Shown: positions 44,784 through 55,692 of the stretch, one piece after another | How positions within the stretch are numbered: position 1 is the first letter of the stretch | Layout: every line of letters starts with the position of its first letter | DNA from: Paracamarosporium sp. OC-R06-R3 | Taxonomy: Eukaryota; Ascomycota; Dothideomycetes; Pleosporales; Didymosphaeriaceae | Length of the DNA: 64,000 bases | Reading direction: 5' to 3' | Assembly (NCBI GenBank): GCA_019828545.1 | Contig: JACVRA010000148.1 | Location: 310,001 to 374,000 of the forward strand | Made by a program: the position numbers and the translations under genes | The notes under the pieces: model-generated | Seen by the model: the letters and a program-made list of their open reading frames with translations, nothing else | Databases searched by the model: none | What the model was told of the DNA's origin: nothing

Positions 44784-45369
44784 AAGGGGGAAAGGCTTGG
44801 ATTTCGTGTAGATAGATAAGCTAACTGAGTGCTCACGAAAACTGATTGGTGACATGTACAAGTTCTTCCTCAGTGACAGTGAGGAAGTGAAAGCGCATTT
44901 TAGCGCGTCAGGCTACCAAGGCGTGAGATTGGTCAGCAGCACTTATGCCTTCCGCATGTCTAGGTCCACCACTTCCTTCTAGCAACTGTTAACTGTTCCA
45001 TCTATGCACCATAAATAAAAAGCCTATTACAAGCTTGTCCTTCTTTTGGGATTGATGACCTTATAATATATTCGAAGACTGCCTAGGATTTCCTATCCAA
45101 GCAACGCGCCACTACTAGTAACTGGCTCGGCATCTCAGGATAGTTTTGCACCAACTTGTTTCAAAGTTACGTCCGTTTGGGATGTACATGTTCTGCGAAG
45201 CATCCACCTACAATATAGTTACCGCTTCATGGGTTCTTGTTCATCTACTAGTACACGTTCGTCAGGTTGCCCGCCCCTACGCTCTACTGGCTACTCAAGC
45301 TGCCTTCGCAGTCCAAGGTTGGAAACTCCCAATGGCTTTGAACCGGCACATTAATTTGCCATCGTGCAT
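44784..45369. other. Intergenic between relics
   Basis: About 590 bp without recognisable coding remains. Confidence 0.45.
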
Positions 45370-46790
45370 TAGGTTTTAGTAGCTCCACGATAGTGTAGTC
45401 CTCGACACTCAGCCAAGGACCCAGACAAAGTCAATGATTTTCTTCCATACAGCGGTGAACTTGTCGTTGCTAGGCCCCGCAATCCTGCGATAGGCGCCTT
45501 CCACGAAGTCTTCTACAGTCATACCAATAGCTTACATTCCGAAACGTTTCCACACGGTATTTCCCGCAAGCAGGATACCCGCCGTGTCAGCCATCAACGT
45601 GTGAACGAATCGAGAATACGCTTGGGCCTGATCAACTTGCTTTTGGGGGGTGAGACATTGTTTGAGACTTACGACTAGAACCTGCGCAGATTGTACAAAT
45701 TGAACCTGCCGCTAAAGTAGGGTGGCTGCTGTATGGGCAACGTAAGCAATTGGCAATGTTAAGTCAGCCAAAGAGATTGTAAAATGACCCAATGTTGAGG
45801 CGACGGTGTTGAAGATGCGCAACTATACCAATGGTCGCGCTGTTTAGCGCATATGCGGGTGAGAACAGCAAGGCTTTCTCTGCTATTAATTTCTTAGGAT
45901 CAGGCTTGGGCTGGTGGCCGTGAAAGTCAATGACTAAAAATGCGCCTACGACAGCAAGGCCTCGCTTGAAAAGGAAAGCGGCTCTCGAAGGCATGTAGCT
46001 GGGGTTCTTGTTGGACCACTTTGGAGGATTTGGCACTTGCTTCTGCAGGCCGGTGGCACGGTAGCTGGGTAGCAGGACAACTTTTTACGCCCACCCAATC
46101 GCTTTCCAACACAAGATGCCACTCATGTCCTACGAGTTCGTTTCGGTCCTATTCTTCTGCCGGCTTACGAGACGCTCGAACTTTTCCTTGCCATCCTGGC
46201 CAAGATGGATGCAGGCGTGACACCAAGGAATCAACCGCTGTCAGGAACAGAAGGTAGAAGGGGCCTCCGGGAAAACCACCCCATGACCTGTTCTCGATGA
46301 AGCTAGATACTGTAGTGCGGGAGGCGAAGTAACTCAAGACAACGATCGGAATGATGGCCAAATGCAAGGGCGAGTGGGGGCAGACATTACGCCCGGCATA
46401 GGTAGATAGAAAGTGCATGCAATAAACTGCCATGGATGCGCGACAGCCACAGCGGACGGGAGGGGGCCGAGAGGCAAGAAGGGCGAGTACATATGCAGTG
46501 AGGACGATTTCCAGCGCTTCGCCCTTGGGCATGGGGGTATGTGGTGCCTTGGTCCCATCACGAAACCGAAGTCATTTCACGTGATCCTGAGATGCAGAAT
46601 GAATGAGCAAACCAAAAGATGCAAGGGGGCGACCCCATACAGTGGATCGCACCGCACTTTTACCAGCCATGTCGACATTGTGCTCCATGCGCTTGAGGAC
46701 AGCGTCGGGCGTCGTTAGACTCGGCCATGCCGTGTTTTGGTGTAATAGCACCGACAGGAGACAAAGCGCAATGCAGACCACGATGCAGAG
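45370..46790 (-). pseudogene. MBOAT/wax-synthase-like acyltransferase relic
   Basis: On the minus strand, fragments in several frames follow the order of fungal wax-synthase-domain acyltransferases. An N-terminal hydrophobic part has LHLAIIPIVVLSYFASRTTV, then GGFPGGPFYLLFLTAVDSLV (46149-46532). A middle part has PSRAAFLFKRGLAVVGAFLV near 45950. A C-terminal part has FVHTLMADTAGILLAG, MTVEDFVEGAYRRIAGPSND and KKIIDFVWVLG (45400-45620). Stops and frame changes interrupt each section. These enzymes esterify alcohols or secondary metabolites at membranes; here the gene is non-functional. Assignment rests on order and motif flavour, not on a strict signature, so confidence is moderate. Confidence 0.55.
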
Positions 46791-47193
46791 TATGCAGTAG
46801 TATACGAGACGGATGGCGCACGACGGGGGTGGCTAGGGCGCGAGGATAGCGAGAGTTAGGTAAGCGCCTCGGTGTCGCGCTTTCGCCATCATCAGCCTCG
46901 TCTCGGTGTATGCCAACACTTAATTCCCGAGCCCGTCGTTGCCAAGTCAGCCAGATCACGGCACGGGCATGGGCGAGCGTAGTTTGCCTCAGGTACCGCT
47001 GCATGCCTCCCTGTTAGCGCAGCCGCGCACCTAATCCGGGCGCGGGGTGCAGACGAATGTCGGCTTTCACTAGGTGCGAGCGTCCCACTCGATTTGCAAT
47101 TCGTGCCTCGCGCACGCAGCAAAGACGTCTGAAGAACGACGTGGCTGCATATTCGCTCCACTACGCTGAAAAATCGTCTCGGACTCGCCCCAA
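46791..47193. other. Intergenic region
   Basis: About 400 bp upstream of the NmrA-like gene. Nothing recognised. Confidence 0.45.
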
Positions 47194-48358
47194 ATGAAAG
47201 CCTTCAAAAAGCTGATCAGTCGCTCCTCCAAGAGCTCCAAACCACGCCCTCAATCCACAGCAGCACCTTCCAAAGAACCAACAACTTCTTCCCAACCCAC
47301 AACCACCACCATGGCTAAGCAAACCATCGTCGTCTTTGGTGCCACTGGCAAGCAGGGAGGCTCCGTCGTCAAGACCATCCTCGCCGACCCCAAGACCGCT
47401 GCCAAGTACCACATCAAGGCCGTCACTCGTGACACCACCAAGGAGTCCGCGCAGAAACTCAAGGATCTCGGCGCTGAGGTCGTTTCTGTATGTGCACCTT
47501 GACCCTTTCCGAGCATTCGTATGTATTAACAATGCTAGGCCGACTTGAACGCCCCTGAAACCATTGCGCCCGTCCTCAAGGGTGCCTATGGCGTCTTCTC
47601 AGTCACCAATTTTCTCGAGAAGATGGACTCCGCGCCTGAAATCACCCAGGGCAAGGCTATTGCCGATGCCGCAAAAGCTGAGGGTGTTCAACACCTTGTC
47701 TGGTCCTCCCTCTTGAATGTGACCAAGCGTACGTCTACACGCCCACTACGACATACCCATACTAATACCATTAACAGTCACCAACGGCAAACTCGCCAAC
47801 GTCCACCACTTCGATAGCAAGGCCCAGGTTGAAGAATACATCCGCGAGCTCGGCATCCCGGCCACTTTCTTCCTTCCCGGCTACTTCATGTCCAACCTGC
47901 CTGGCATGTCCATCTCCGAGCAGACTGGCTGGACCCTGAATCTACCCACCACTAAAGATGCCCCCATTCCTCTCTTCGACGCCGAAGACGACACCGGCAA
48001 GTTCGTCAAGGGCATCTTCGAGAACCGCGACAAGCTCCTCGGACAGCGCGTCCTCGGCGCCACCGCCTACTATACCCCCACACAGATCGTCGATGAGCTC
48101 AAAGAAGTCTACCCCAAGACTTCTGCCTCGGCCGCCTACAACGAGCTCCCCGCCGACGTCTACAAGGGCATTCTCGGCGGCTTCGGCCTCCCAGAGTCCT
48201 TCCAAACTGAGATGCTCGAGAACCACCAACTCTTCGATGTCTCGGGCTATTTTGGCGGTGAGAAGCTCGATGCGAGCCACTCCATCGTCGATGAGCCGTT
48301 AACCACCTGGAAGGAATACATTTCCAAGAGCCCGGTTTTCGCCTCTGTTGCTAACTAG
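47194..48358 (+). CDS. NmrA-like NAD(P)-binding protein
   Basis: Three exons (47194-47487, 47539-47728, 47778-48358) give 354 aa from the first ATG. The second in-frame ATG at 47311 has a stronger context (CACCATGG) and gives 315 aa, the usual family size; the first would add a Ser/Lys-rich N-terminal extension. Rossmann motif IVVFGATGKQGGSVV, then KAVTRDTTKESAQKL, GAYGVFSVTNFLEKM, and AAKAEGVQHLVWSSLLNVTK. The Tyr/Lys catalytic pair of true SDRs is replaced as in other NmrA proteins, so it may act as a redox sensor or have an unknown enzymatic role. The C-terminal half (PATFFLPGYFMSNLPGM) is intact. Confidence 0.9.
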
Positions 48359-48897
48359 GTGGGATGTGTGAGTTGATAAGGAATCACATTGATACCCGAA
48401 CCGTGCGGCTCAATCAGGCTGTGTGGAGGGTAGCTTAGTATAAAATAATCATGAATACAAATGTTAAATGTTACTTTTGTTGTTACTGAGGCCATTCTCC
48501 CAAAGACTGTATATTTGCGTGCTCAACATAGACATTACACAATATTCATATAAAACCGGACAGTCGTTTTGTTTCACAGATCCATAGCCGTCTCTTTTCA
48601 ACTCGTTCAATCATACACGTAGACTTCTGTGCAATCGGTGTACTAGCAGGCATATATGCACGAACGCATGCAATGCAATGCAAAACCTGAACGCTGATTT
48701 CCAGCACGTCCAACACGTGTCTCAAACATGGGCGTTAATCTATTGGACAGATTCAATAGACCTGGACTTGAAGGTCATGAGTCCCAGCTCATACTGGGGA
48801 TTATTACACGTATCTGGACTGTACGTATTTTTAAACAAGCAGCACATCTACTGCCAATACTTGTGATTATGGGGACATTTATTAGAGTAATGGAATC
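48359..48897. other. Intergenic region
   Basis: 539 bp, 3' region of the NmrA-like gene. Nothing recognised. Confidence 0.5.
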
Positions 48898-49239
48898 ATG
48901 ATGTTCCCATCAAAGACACTTGGAAGAAAGGTGGCACTCGTAACCAGATCCGGCTACGGCATTGGGGCTGGTGCAGCTTGTGAGCTAAGTACACTAGGAG
49001 CATCGGTGGTGGTTAACTATTGGAGCAGCGCTGAGGCAGCCAAAGCCCTGGCACAAGAGATTGAAGCTGTAGGCAGCAAGTCTCTTGCTTTTAAGGGTGA
49101 TATCGCCGAGGTCGAGAAGATCAGGACATTATTTGAGGAGACCAAGGCACACTTTGGTAGGATTGATGTTATGTTATCTGACTCTAGTATAGAGCACTTC
49201 GGTAATCTTGTTGAAATGACGCCCGAGACTCATAGCTAG
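48898..49239 (+). pseudogene. Truncated hydroxynaphthalene-reductase-like SDR
   Basis: 113 codons matching only the N-terminal third of an SDR. The cofactor motif reads VALVTRSGYGIGAG where functional enzymes have TGxxxGIG, so the first Gly is lost. ASVVVNYWSSAEAAKALAQE, SLAFKGDIAEVEKI and SIEHFGNLVEMTPE follow as in tri-/tetrahydroxynaphthalene reductases. The frame ends at 49239, and the Ser, Tyr-x-x-x-Lys catalytic residues are absent. No continuation in any frame is clear downstream. It is a relic rather than a functional short protein. Confidence 0.75.
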
Positions 49240-49774
49240 CTCTGTCGATGTCGGTGTTTAGGCGTCGACTTTCGATTTGGGTGCAGACGAGGCACAGGGG
49301 TTCGTGTTGGAAGTGGGAACACGATCAAGGGTCCATTAAAATGATTTCGGTCCTGGGTATCAGTGGATCTGCGTTACATAGGTGATCACACTTAGCATCA
49401 GTGCGTCAGTGTAGCGCCGACGCCGAGTTGCTTAGCAATGGGCGTCTCGCTTAGAGACGCCGCTTGGCTGCATAGTTAGTCTTGACAGGGGCACTACAAG
49501 CAACAAGCAAGGACTCTGAGCAAACTATCAGTTAGTAATGAAACGGCCTTCGGTTCTCGCGCTGCGACTTTGTGATAGCGATGCTTACAGAATGCCGGCT
49601 TGCGTGCTCACGGAGGCGTGGGGTGTTCTGCAAGCGGTGTGCGTAGGCTGTGACATTGCTTGTATACTACCAGTCTCATGAATATAAATACCACCACAGC
49701 ATCTATCTACAGTGTTCAGTCACTTACGAGCTATAACACAAAGAACCACCTTCAAAAACACACACATCACAAAC
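49240..49774. promoter_or_regulatory. Upstream region of the reductase gene
   Basis: 535 bp. A TATA-like ATGAATATAAATACC lies at about 49678, roughly 95 bp upstream of the next start codon. Confidence 0.45.
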
Positions 49775-50879
49775 ATGGCTAACCAAGCTTCTTGGATTCC
49801 CGCCCCCACCAAGCCGGTGTCTGTTGGTCCTGCCGAGATTTACACTCCTGGCCCCAACGAGGTGCTTGTCAAGATCAAAAGCGTTGCCTTCACTCCTATC
49901 GAGGCCAAGATTCAGAAGTGAGCATACACCACTTTAAGATAACATGAAAAGGCTTTGCGACTGACATCTACCTAGATTTGGCGCTCACCCTATCCCTTAC
50001 CCCAACATCCTTGGTACTTCTTATTCTGGTACCGTCGAGGCTGTCGGTGAGGGTGTCACTGGATTCGAAAAAGGTGACCACGTTGCAGCCCTTCGTTCGG
50101 GAAAGACCATCGCAGACCCCCGCTTCGGTGGCTACCAGAAGTTTGCCCTTGCTCCCATCAGCTCCACCTCTAAGATCTCCAAGTCTGTCCCCTTCAACAG
50201 CTCTTCTGCAACAATCATCAACCTTGCCGCGATTGTCTCTGCGCTCAGCGCTCACCTTGGCCTTGAGCGACCATCCCTATCTGGCACTCCCTCTCCCAAA
50301 GGCAAGAAGGTCCTGATCTACGGTGGCTCTAGCTCCTGCGGTGGTCTCGCAATTAAATACGCCGCCACCGCCGGCTACGAAGTTGTCACCACCTCGTCTA
50401 GCCGCAACAAGGATTTCGTTCAGTCTCTCGGTCCTGCCACCATTATCGACCACGAGCAGCCCCACGCTGATGTCGTTGCCGACCTAAAGAAGTACGGTCC
50501 ATACGATGCCGTTCTCGACACCATTGGTCTCCCAGGTCCCACTGCCATCCTCGTCGAGTACTTCGAGTCCCTCGGTGGCGGCGCCTACAACACCATGATT
50601 CCCCCGATCCCTGGAACCCGCGACATCCCCGACAACATCAAGAGGATATTTGCTCCCTACAGCTTTGCCTTTGACGAGCCAGAGCACAAGCCCCTTGCCC
50701 GATGGTTGTTCGAGGAGTATCTTCCCCAGGGTCTTGAGAGCGGTTTGATTGTGCCAACCAGGCAGCATATTGTCACTGGTGGGTTGGAGAAGGCGCAGGA
50801 GGTGCTTGATTTGATGAACGAGGGTGGTATCAGTGGTAGGAAATTGGTCATGGACCCTTGGGAGACTGCTGCTGTGTAA
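49775..50879 (+). CDS. Zinc-independent alcohol dehydrogenase/enoyl reductase-like protein
   Basis: Two exons (49775-49917 and 49976-50879) give 348 aa. Medium-chain dehydrogenase/reductase of the trans-enoyl-reductase/quinone-reductase type common in fungal secondary metabolism. Visible: GPNEVLVKIKSVAFTPIEAK, PIPYPNILGTSYSGTVEAVG, GVTGFEKGDHVAAL, the nucleotide motif VLIYGGSSSCGGLAIKYA, GYEVVTTSSSRNKDFVQSLG and PYDAVLDTIGLPGP. The structural zinc cysteines of classical alcohol dehydrogenases are absent, as usual for this subfamily. It is intact and lies 7.7 kb from the PKS; a link to it is only positional. Confidence 0.92.
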
Positions 50880-52097
50880 GGGAATGAACAAAATAAAAGT
50901 ATCGAACAAGCGCTAGATGTGTACTACGAACTCTAGATAGTAAAAATGCTCTTTCCCTCATTCTGTAGTCCAAACTCATCTGGCAACATGTGTGAATAAC
51001 ATGATACGGTATTCCATTTGGCATGATACGGGATGTGATGGATTTGGTCGTGACGTATGGATATGGTGTTTTTGTGGTGATAGATATGAGCCAAAAGCAG
51101 ACGATATACTCCAAACCTTAGTCACTCACGCATCGTTCCAGGTAAAATTGTAGATTGAATAGATAATTGGCGTTTCTACGCCGAGATGCGAGTTTCCACA
51201 AATATCGAAATCATACGTTTCTTATACAACTGCTGTTCCTCTTCGTCTGGCGGAGTAGTGAATTAAGGGAACTGGCTTGGAGAGCTGTTTGGTGACCAGG
51301 AGTGCATTGCAGTCGCTTTCTACAACATATTGCGTCTTAAATAGCTCTTCCTGCAACTGCATCCTACAGAGCTATAGGTACCTACCACTAAGCCCATAGT
51401 TACTCAACCTTTTCGATGAGAATACCACAGTGGAGTATATACCATTCCTATCAACCTACAAGCCTTTTGCCCACGTAAAGATAGAACAATTTAATATCGA
51501 TTCGATGTATGCAGACCAGCGGATCGTACTTCATGAGCTCAAACCTCGCCCAACACCCAAAATCTCTAGCCAAAATTATCTTTTACAGACGAGGGGCGTT
51601 CCCATCTCAACGGGAAAGGCTTGGATACAACTCGCTCAAATACTATGCATGTCCGGTATGACTGGCGAGCGTAAGACTTGGTGAACACGGAGGGATAATC
51701 TTGATCATTAATGGAATATAGGTTCAGGCAGAGGTAAGAGACTTTGGCTCGCTGTTGTTTAATTGTGATCGTTGCAGGCGGAAGGCTTGATCTTGTTGAA
51801 CGTCAGCCGAGGGTGTGAACAGTATACTGAAGAATCAATAGGTCGAGGGAAGATAAGAGGAACTGAGAAAGTGAGACATGACCTCTAATATACTGTAGAA
51901 ATTGCTCCATATGTCACCAAGAACCATGAGAAACCGCCCTGTTCGAATGTAGGTACAAAGATGAAGTGCCAATGATTCAAGTCATTGATTCATGAACTCA
52001 TGAAGTGGGTATCTAATGCCACAATCCTCCGCTATCAAATGCCCAGCTGTACCAAACGCCTTGCTATGCAATGCTTTCCCGTTTCATTACAACCCTC
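50880..52097. other. Convergent intergenic region
   Basis: 1218 bp without accepted gene. Frames at 51430-51684 and 51985-52167 have no signature. Confidence 0.55.
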
Positions 52098-53060
52098 CTA
52101 CAGATCGATCAAGTCTGGTTCCCCCGAGCCTACACCCCGCAACAACACAATCATGTTCCCTGTCTGACACGGCTCTCCGATCTTCTCGCTGAACTTGAGT
52201 AATCTTCCGCCTTCCACGTGAAATACCCTGAGCTTCTCCTCCTCACCTCCACCGCGATTGTTCACGTTTTGCACTTGTAGCGCCTTGGCCGCCATATCCA
52301 GTACCCGACCCACAGTCCACTCCTTGTTGTAGTAAAATTTGCCCGTGGGATATTTCGCCTTCGTCGTATCGGCCGATGCTTCGACGTAGAGGTAGACGCG
52401 CTTGTCCTGCGGTACGGACGTGTCGCCCTTCGCAGTCCGCTTCAGTTCGTTTGCGGCGGCCAGCGCTTCCCGTGCGGCTGAAGAACTCTTAGATCCCAGT
52501 CCAAGGAAGCCTGCCTTCTTGGTTGTCTTTGCTGCGTCTTTTGCCCGCTTTTCCTCGGCCCACACTTTAAGCTTCGCAAGGGCCGACATGCCCCGGTCCC
52601 GCTGTTGCTGCAACACGCCTAACCGCGCACCAGCCGGCGTCACATTCTTGCAGTCGTGATCCTCGGGAAATCGATGCGGTAAGCAGTAACTTCGATTGCA
52701 TGTTGAGCATTGGTTTGCAGGCATGCGGCTTGTGTTGATAAGCGTCTTGCATGACTTCTCATAGCATTGCTGGTCATGCAAATAGAGCGATAGCTTGCCA
52801 GACAAAGCGCTGAGTGGTACAGTCGTGTCGCGACCTGCTTTGCGGCGCGCCCACTCCCCTTCCTTTGGGCATTTGTGTGCGAGTTCGGAGCGGTGGTCGA
52901 GGCAGTAAGTTCCCTTGCAGCTTTCGCAGCGAAAAGGGAGGAAATCGAGTACGTGGCAATAGGGCATCTGGCAGTGTGCCCCGATATCTTCGACGTCGCG
53001 CCTCATCTCGGTGTAGCTCGTGGCGTTCTGCGGAGTCGTATTTGGTGGTGTGGACGCCAT
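52098..53060 (-). CDS. AN1-type zinc-finger protein (Cuz1/ZFAND1-like)
   Basis: Single exon, 320 aa from 53060 (MASTPPNTTPQNATSYTEM); a longer frame adds 25 hydrophobic residues that do not fit the family. Two AN1 fingers: HCQMPYCHVLDFLPFRCESC with TYCLDHRSELAHKC (about residues 29-64), and a second CYEKSCKTLI...QCSTCNRSYC, LPHRFPEDHDC. Next comes a helical linker (LAKLKVWAEEKRAKDAAKTT) and a C-terminal ubiquitin-like region KRVYLYVEASADTTKAKYPT, KFYYNKEWTVGRVLDMAAKA. Yeast Cuz1 and human ZFAND1 link p97/Cdc48 to the proteasome under arsenite stress; that role is inferred by homology. All zinc ligands appear present. Confidence 0.92.
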   Translation of the reverse strand: MASTPPNTTPQNATSYTEMRRDVEDIGAHCQMPYCHVLDFLPFRCESCKGTYCLDHRSELAHKCPKEGEWARRKAGRDTTVPLSALSGKLSLYLHDQQCYEKSCKTLINTSRMPANQCSTCNRSYCLPHRFPEDHDCKNVTPAGARLGVLQQQRDRGMSALAKLKVWAEEKRAKDAAKTTKKAGFLGLGSKSSSAAREALAAANELKRTAKGDTSVPQDKRVYLYVEASADTTKAKYPTGKFYYNKEWTVGRVLDMAAKALQVQNVNNRGGGEEEKLRVFHVEGGRLLKFSEKIGEPCQTGNMIVLLRGVGSGEPDLIDL

Positions 53061-53932
53061 CTTGGACAGGGGGATTGATAGTGATATAGAGACGGTCTTG
53101 CGGATAGTGAATGCAGCTGAGAAATAGCAACACAAGAAGGCACCAGAAAGCGGCGAGGCTCAGGCAGCGAGAGCTGACGCCGCGAGCTGTGTAAGTCCGT
53201 CGGAAGCTTCGAGATGGATTCCGATGCCGCGGCCAAGATCAAAGACGGAACAGCGGCTTCCTGACTAAGCGTGTGACCTTAGTCCTTTCACTGTTCGACT
53301 TTGTTTCATTACCAAAGCTTGCGCTAGCTGTACTTCCACCTATACATATCATTTTGAAATGATTCTTTCGCATCATACGGTTCTCTTATTCAAGGCTAAT
53401 CCTTTCTTCGTGTACCTCTATGTCACATGTAGAATTCCTGTCTGCCCCTTCACCCTCAATCACTGACATCCTCGCTCTCCTCGTCCATCTGCTTCAACGA
53501 TTTGCTCTACATTTTTGCTTCATACACCATTCTCCTCTTTCTCAGGTATCCCTATCGAGTTTTTTCCTAAATCCTGGCATCTCTGCATCCACGCACACCT
53601 GCTCTTCTGCGCAATATCGTCCTCAAGGATGAATCTCTCATGGGCAGTGTGCCGGTCATTCCATTGATTTTGCACGCCCAAGCGTATAGCGATAACGTTG
53701 GCCTGGTGAGTGGGTCGGCATTCCTGATTCGCTCTTCCATCACAAAGCTAGAGCAACGAGCATGTCCTTCCTTTCGATATGCCCCTTCTGCCATCGGAGG
53801 ATGTCACCAGGGATCGAACGGTAGGCGACCAGCAAGAGTCGTCATGTAGTGCACGTCTACTTGGTGGTCCAGTACATTGCTCGAGATGTTGGGTGGTATT
53901 GTTGTCGGTCATTTTGCGGATGGGTGCGTCGT
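53061..53932. other. Intergenic region
   Basis: 872 bp between the AN1 gene promoter and the secreted-protein remnant. No accepted gene. Confidence 0.5.
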
Positions 53933-54376
53933 TCAATCGTCGTTGATGCATCGAATACCGTGGACCCGGTTCCCCCATCCAACTGTCCCCAGATTGTTTG
54001 TTCCACCGGCGACTGTTATCATGGCATCTTCTGAACCTGTGCAGTCGAAATTGCTATCCACGGATCAGCATGAGCACCCTTCTCACATCCTAAACATAAC
54101 CTACTCATAGAGTATGCAGTACCATTCATCGGTCCTGTTAAACACATCCCAGATGTCGTGTCCACCGACGAGTACAGACTGGACCTTTCCATCAATCATG
54201 TTGTTGTCCAGGCTCAGGCACGTATCATTGCGCAAGTCGATAGCAACCTCGGCAAAGTAGGCTGCTTGGCCGAAGAGAAACACGCGGATGTGATGCGTGT
54301 CAACGTACTGCCCACGCACACCGCCCAGCAGTCCAACAGCGAGAGATAGAAGCGTCGTAATACCAAGATTCGTCAT
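53933..54376 (-). pseudogene. Gamma-crystallin-like small secreted protein, frame broken
   Basis: The first part (54376-54104) encodes a signal peptide MTNLGITTLLSLAVGLLGG, then YVDTHHIRVFLFGQAAYFAE and CLSLDNNMIDGKVQSVLVGG, ending EWYCILYE just before a TAG. About 70 bp further on, a different frame (54031-53933) reads EDAMITVAGGTNNLGTVGW, then NRVHGIRCIND and a stop. This Leu-Gly-x-x-Gly-Trp...RV...IRC ending suits the same beta-sandwich family. The GT donor after YE (gtaggt) and three AG acceptors all give the wrong phase. Either a non-canonical donor is used or the gene has a frameshift. Gene or young pseudogene cannot be decided. Confidence 0.55.
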
Positions 54377-55692
54377 CTTAGCCAGGACATTACCGTAACG
54401 CGGGCCGTACCGACAGGGTCAAGGTCAATGCAAAGCAGATAATGCCGAGAAGTAAAGAAAAGAGCAGCCTGAGGTTGTTGGAGAAGGAACGAAAACTCGG
54501 GGTCCATGAGTGATGTGATGCGCCTGGTGCTGATTCGCCCTGCGCCGACATAGCCCCATTGTACGCCCCAATGTACGCGTGGATTGTCCTAGCGCTAGCA
54601 CTAAGATGGCATCGCGTTGCCCCGAGCCTCAGGCGATCAGGAAAATGTGTGGGTCAGCAGCTGGCTCGGGATGACGATGCCGTAAGTTTCGAAACAATCG
54701 CGAGGAAGTGTGAGAGCGAGGCTGGAGGCTAGCATCGACGCTAATCTTGCCCCGGTGATCATAACAACACGTGCACAGGTTGTCCGTACGCCTAGATATT
54801 TGTTATCGTTGCATCAGAGACTGAGGCTAGATACGTTCTATTATCAATACTTGCATGTAGAATCATAATGCACAGTCATGATGTACAGTGTGGCGCAGTC
54901 AAAGGCCGAAATTGCCATGGGGTGTGGTTCTGCCTTGTCCAGTGCTCACAAGTATAACGCCGACCACGACTTCCAACGCCCCAAGAATATCCCACATACA
55001 CCCTCACCGCCCTTTCACGCAAAATCCTCAGTGGGTGGCGATATTGATCCCAGCAAGGCGAACCACTTCCTCCACTTGACAGAAATTATATAACGCTGGA
55101 GGGCACGCTTGGTGATACCATGGTCAAAGCACTTAATGCTGCGTCCAGCAGGTGTAGCAGATACGAGTGAAGTTAGTTAGTTGACTGTTAGCCACATGGT
55201 TGACAAATGTGAGAACTTAGCGATTTTCTAGTTCCCAAGTACTATCTGGACTTGCATGCTACAGGGCTGATTTTCGACTATTGCTATTACACCTTTCTCA
55301 TATGCGGAATCTATTATTTAAGCATGCGTGCTGTTTAGCGAATATTTTGTCGTTGTTGCGTTGTTGGCACCTAGTACTGTGTGAGAGGGGGCTATCAAGT
55401 TAAGGAAAGAGAAGGCTAAGAAGGCAGTGTTTAGGTGTAATATAAAATCATTGGTTCTAACCCAGCGGAAAGAAGATTATCGTATAATATGCAGTAATAA
55501 TAATATTACTTATTAGAAGTGTGCTTGTCTTACTGATGCTCTCAACTAATAGAGTTGAAACTTCTACCGTAAAATTGTATCTGAAGGTCAACTAAAGAGC
55601 TATCTTTTAGTAACCTAGTTGTTCTCTTTCTGGATATAATCTATGAGTCTAACAAGTATATCTAGTAATAATCCCGGAGTATAGACGGTTTT
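54377..55692. other. Gene-poor, partly AT-rich region
   Basis: 1316 bp. The part from about 55260 to 55690 is rich in TA and runs such as AATAATAATATTACTTATTA, suggestive of degraded repeat DNA (possibly RIP-affected). No coding relic identified. Confidence 0.45.
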
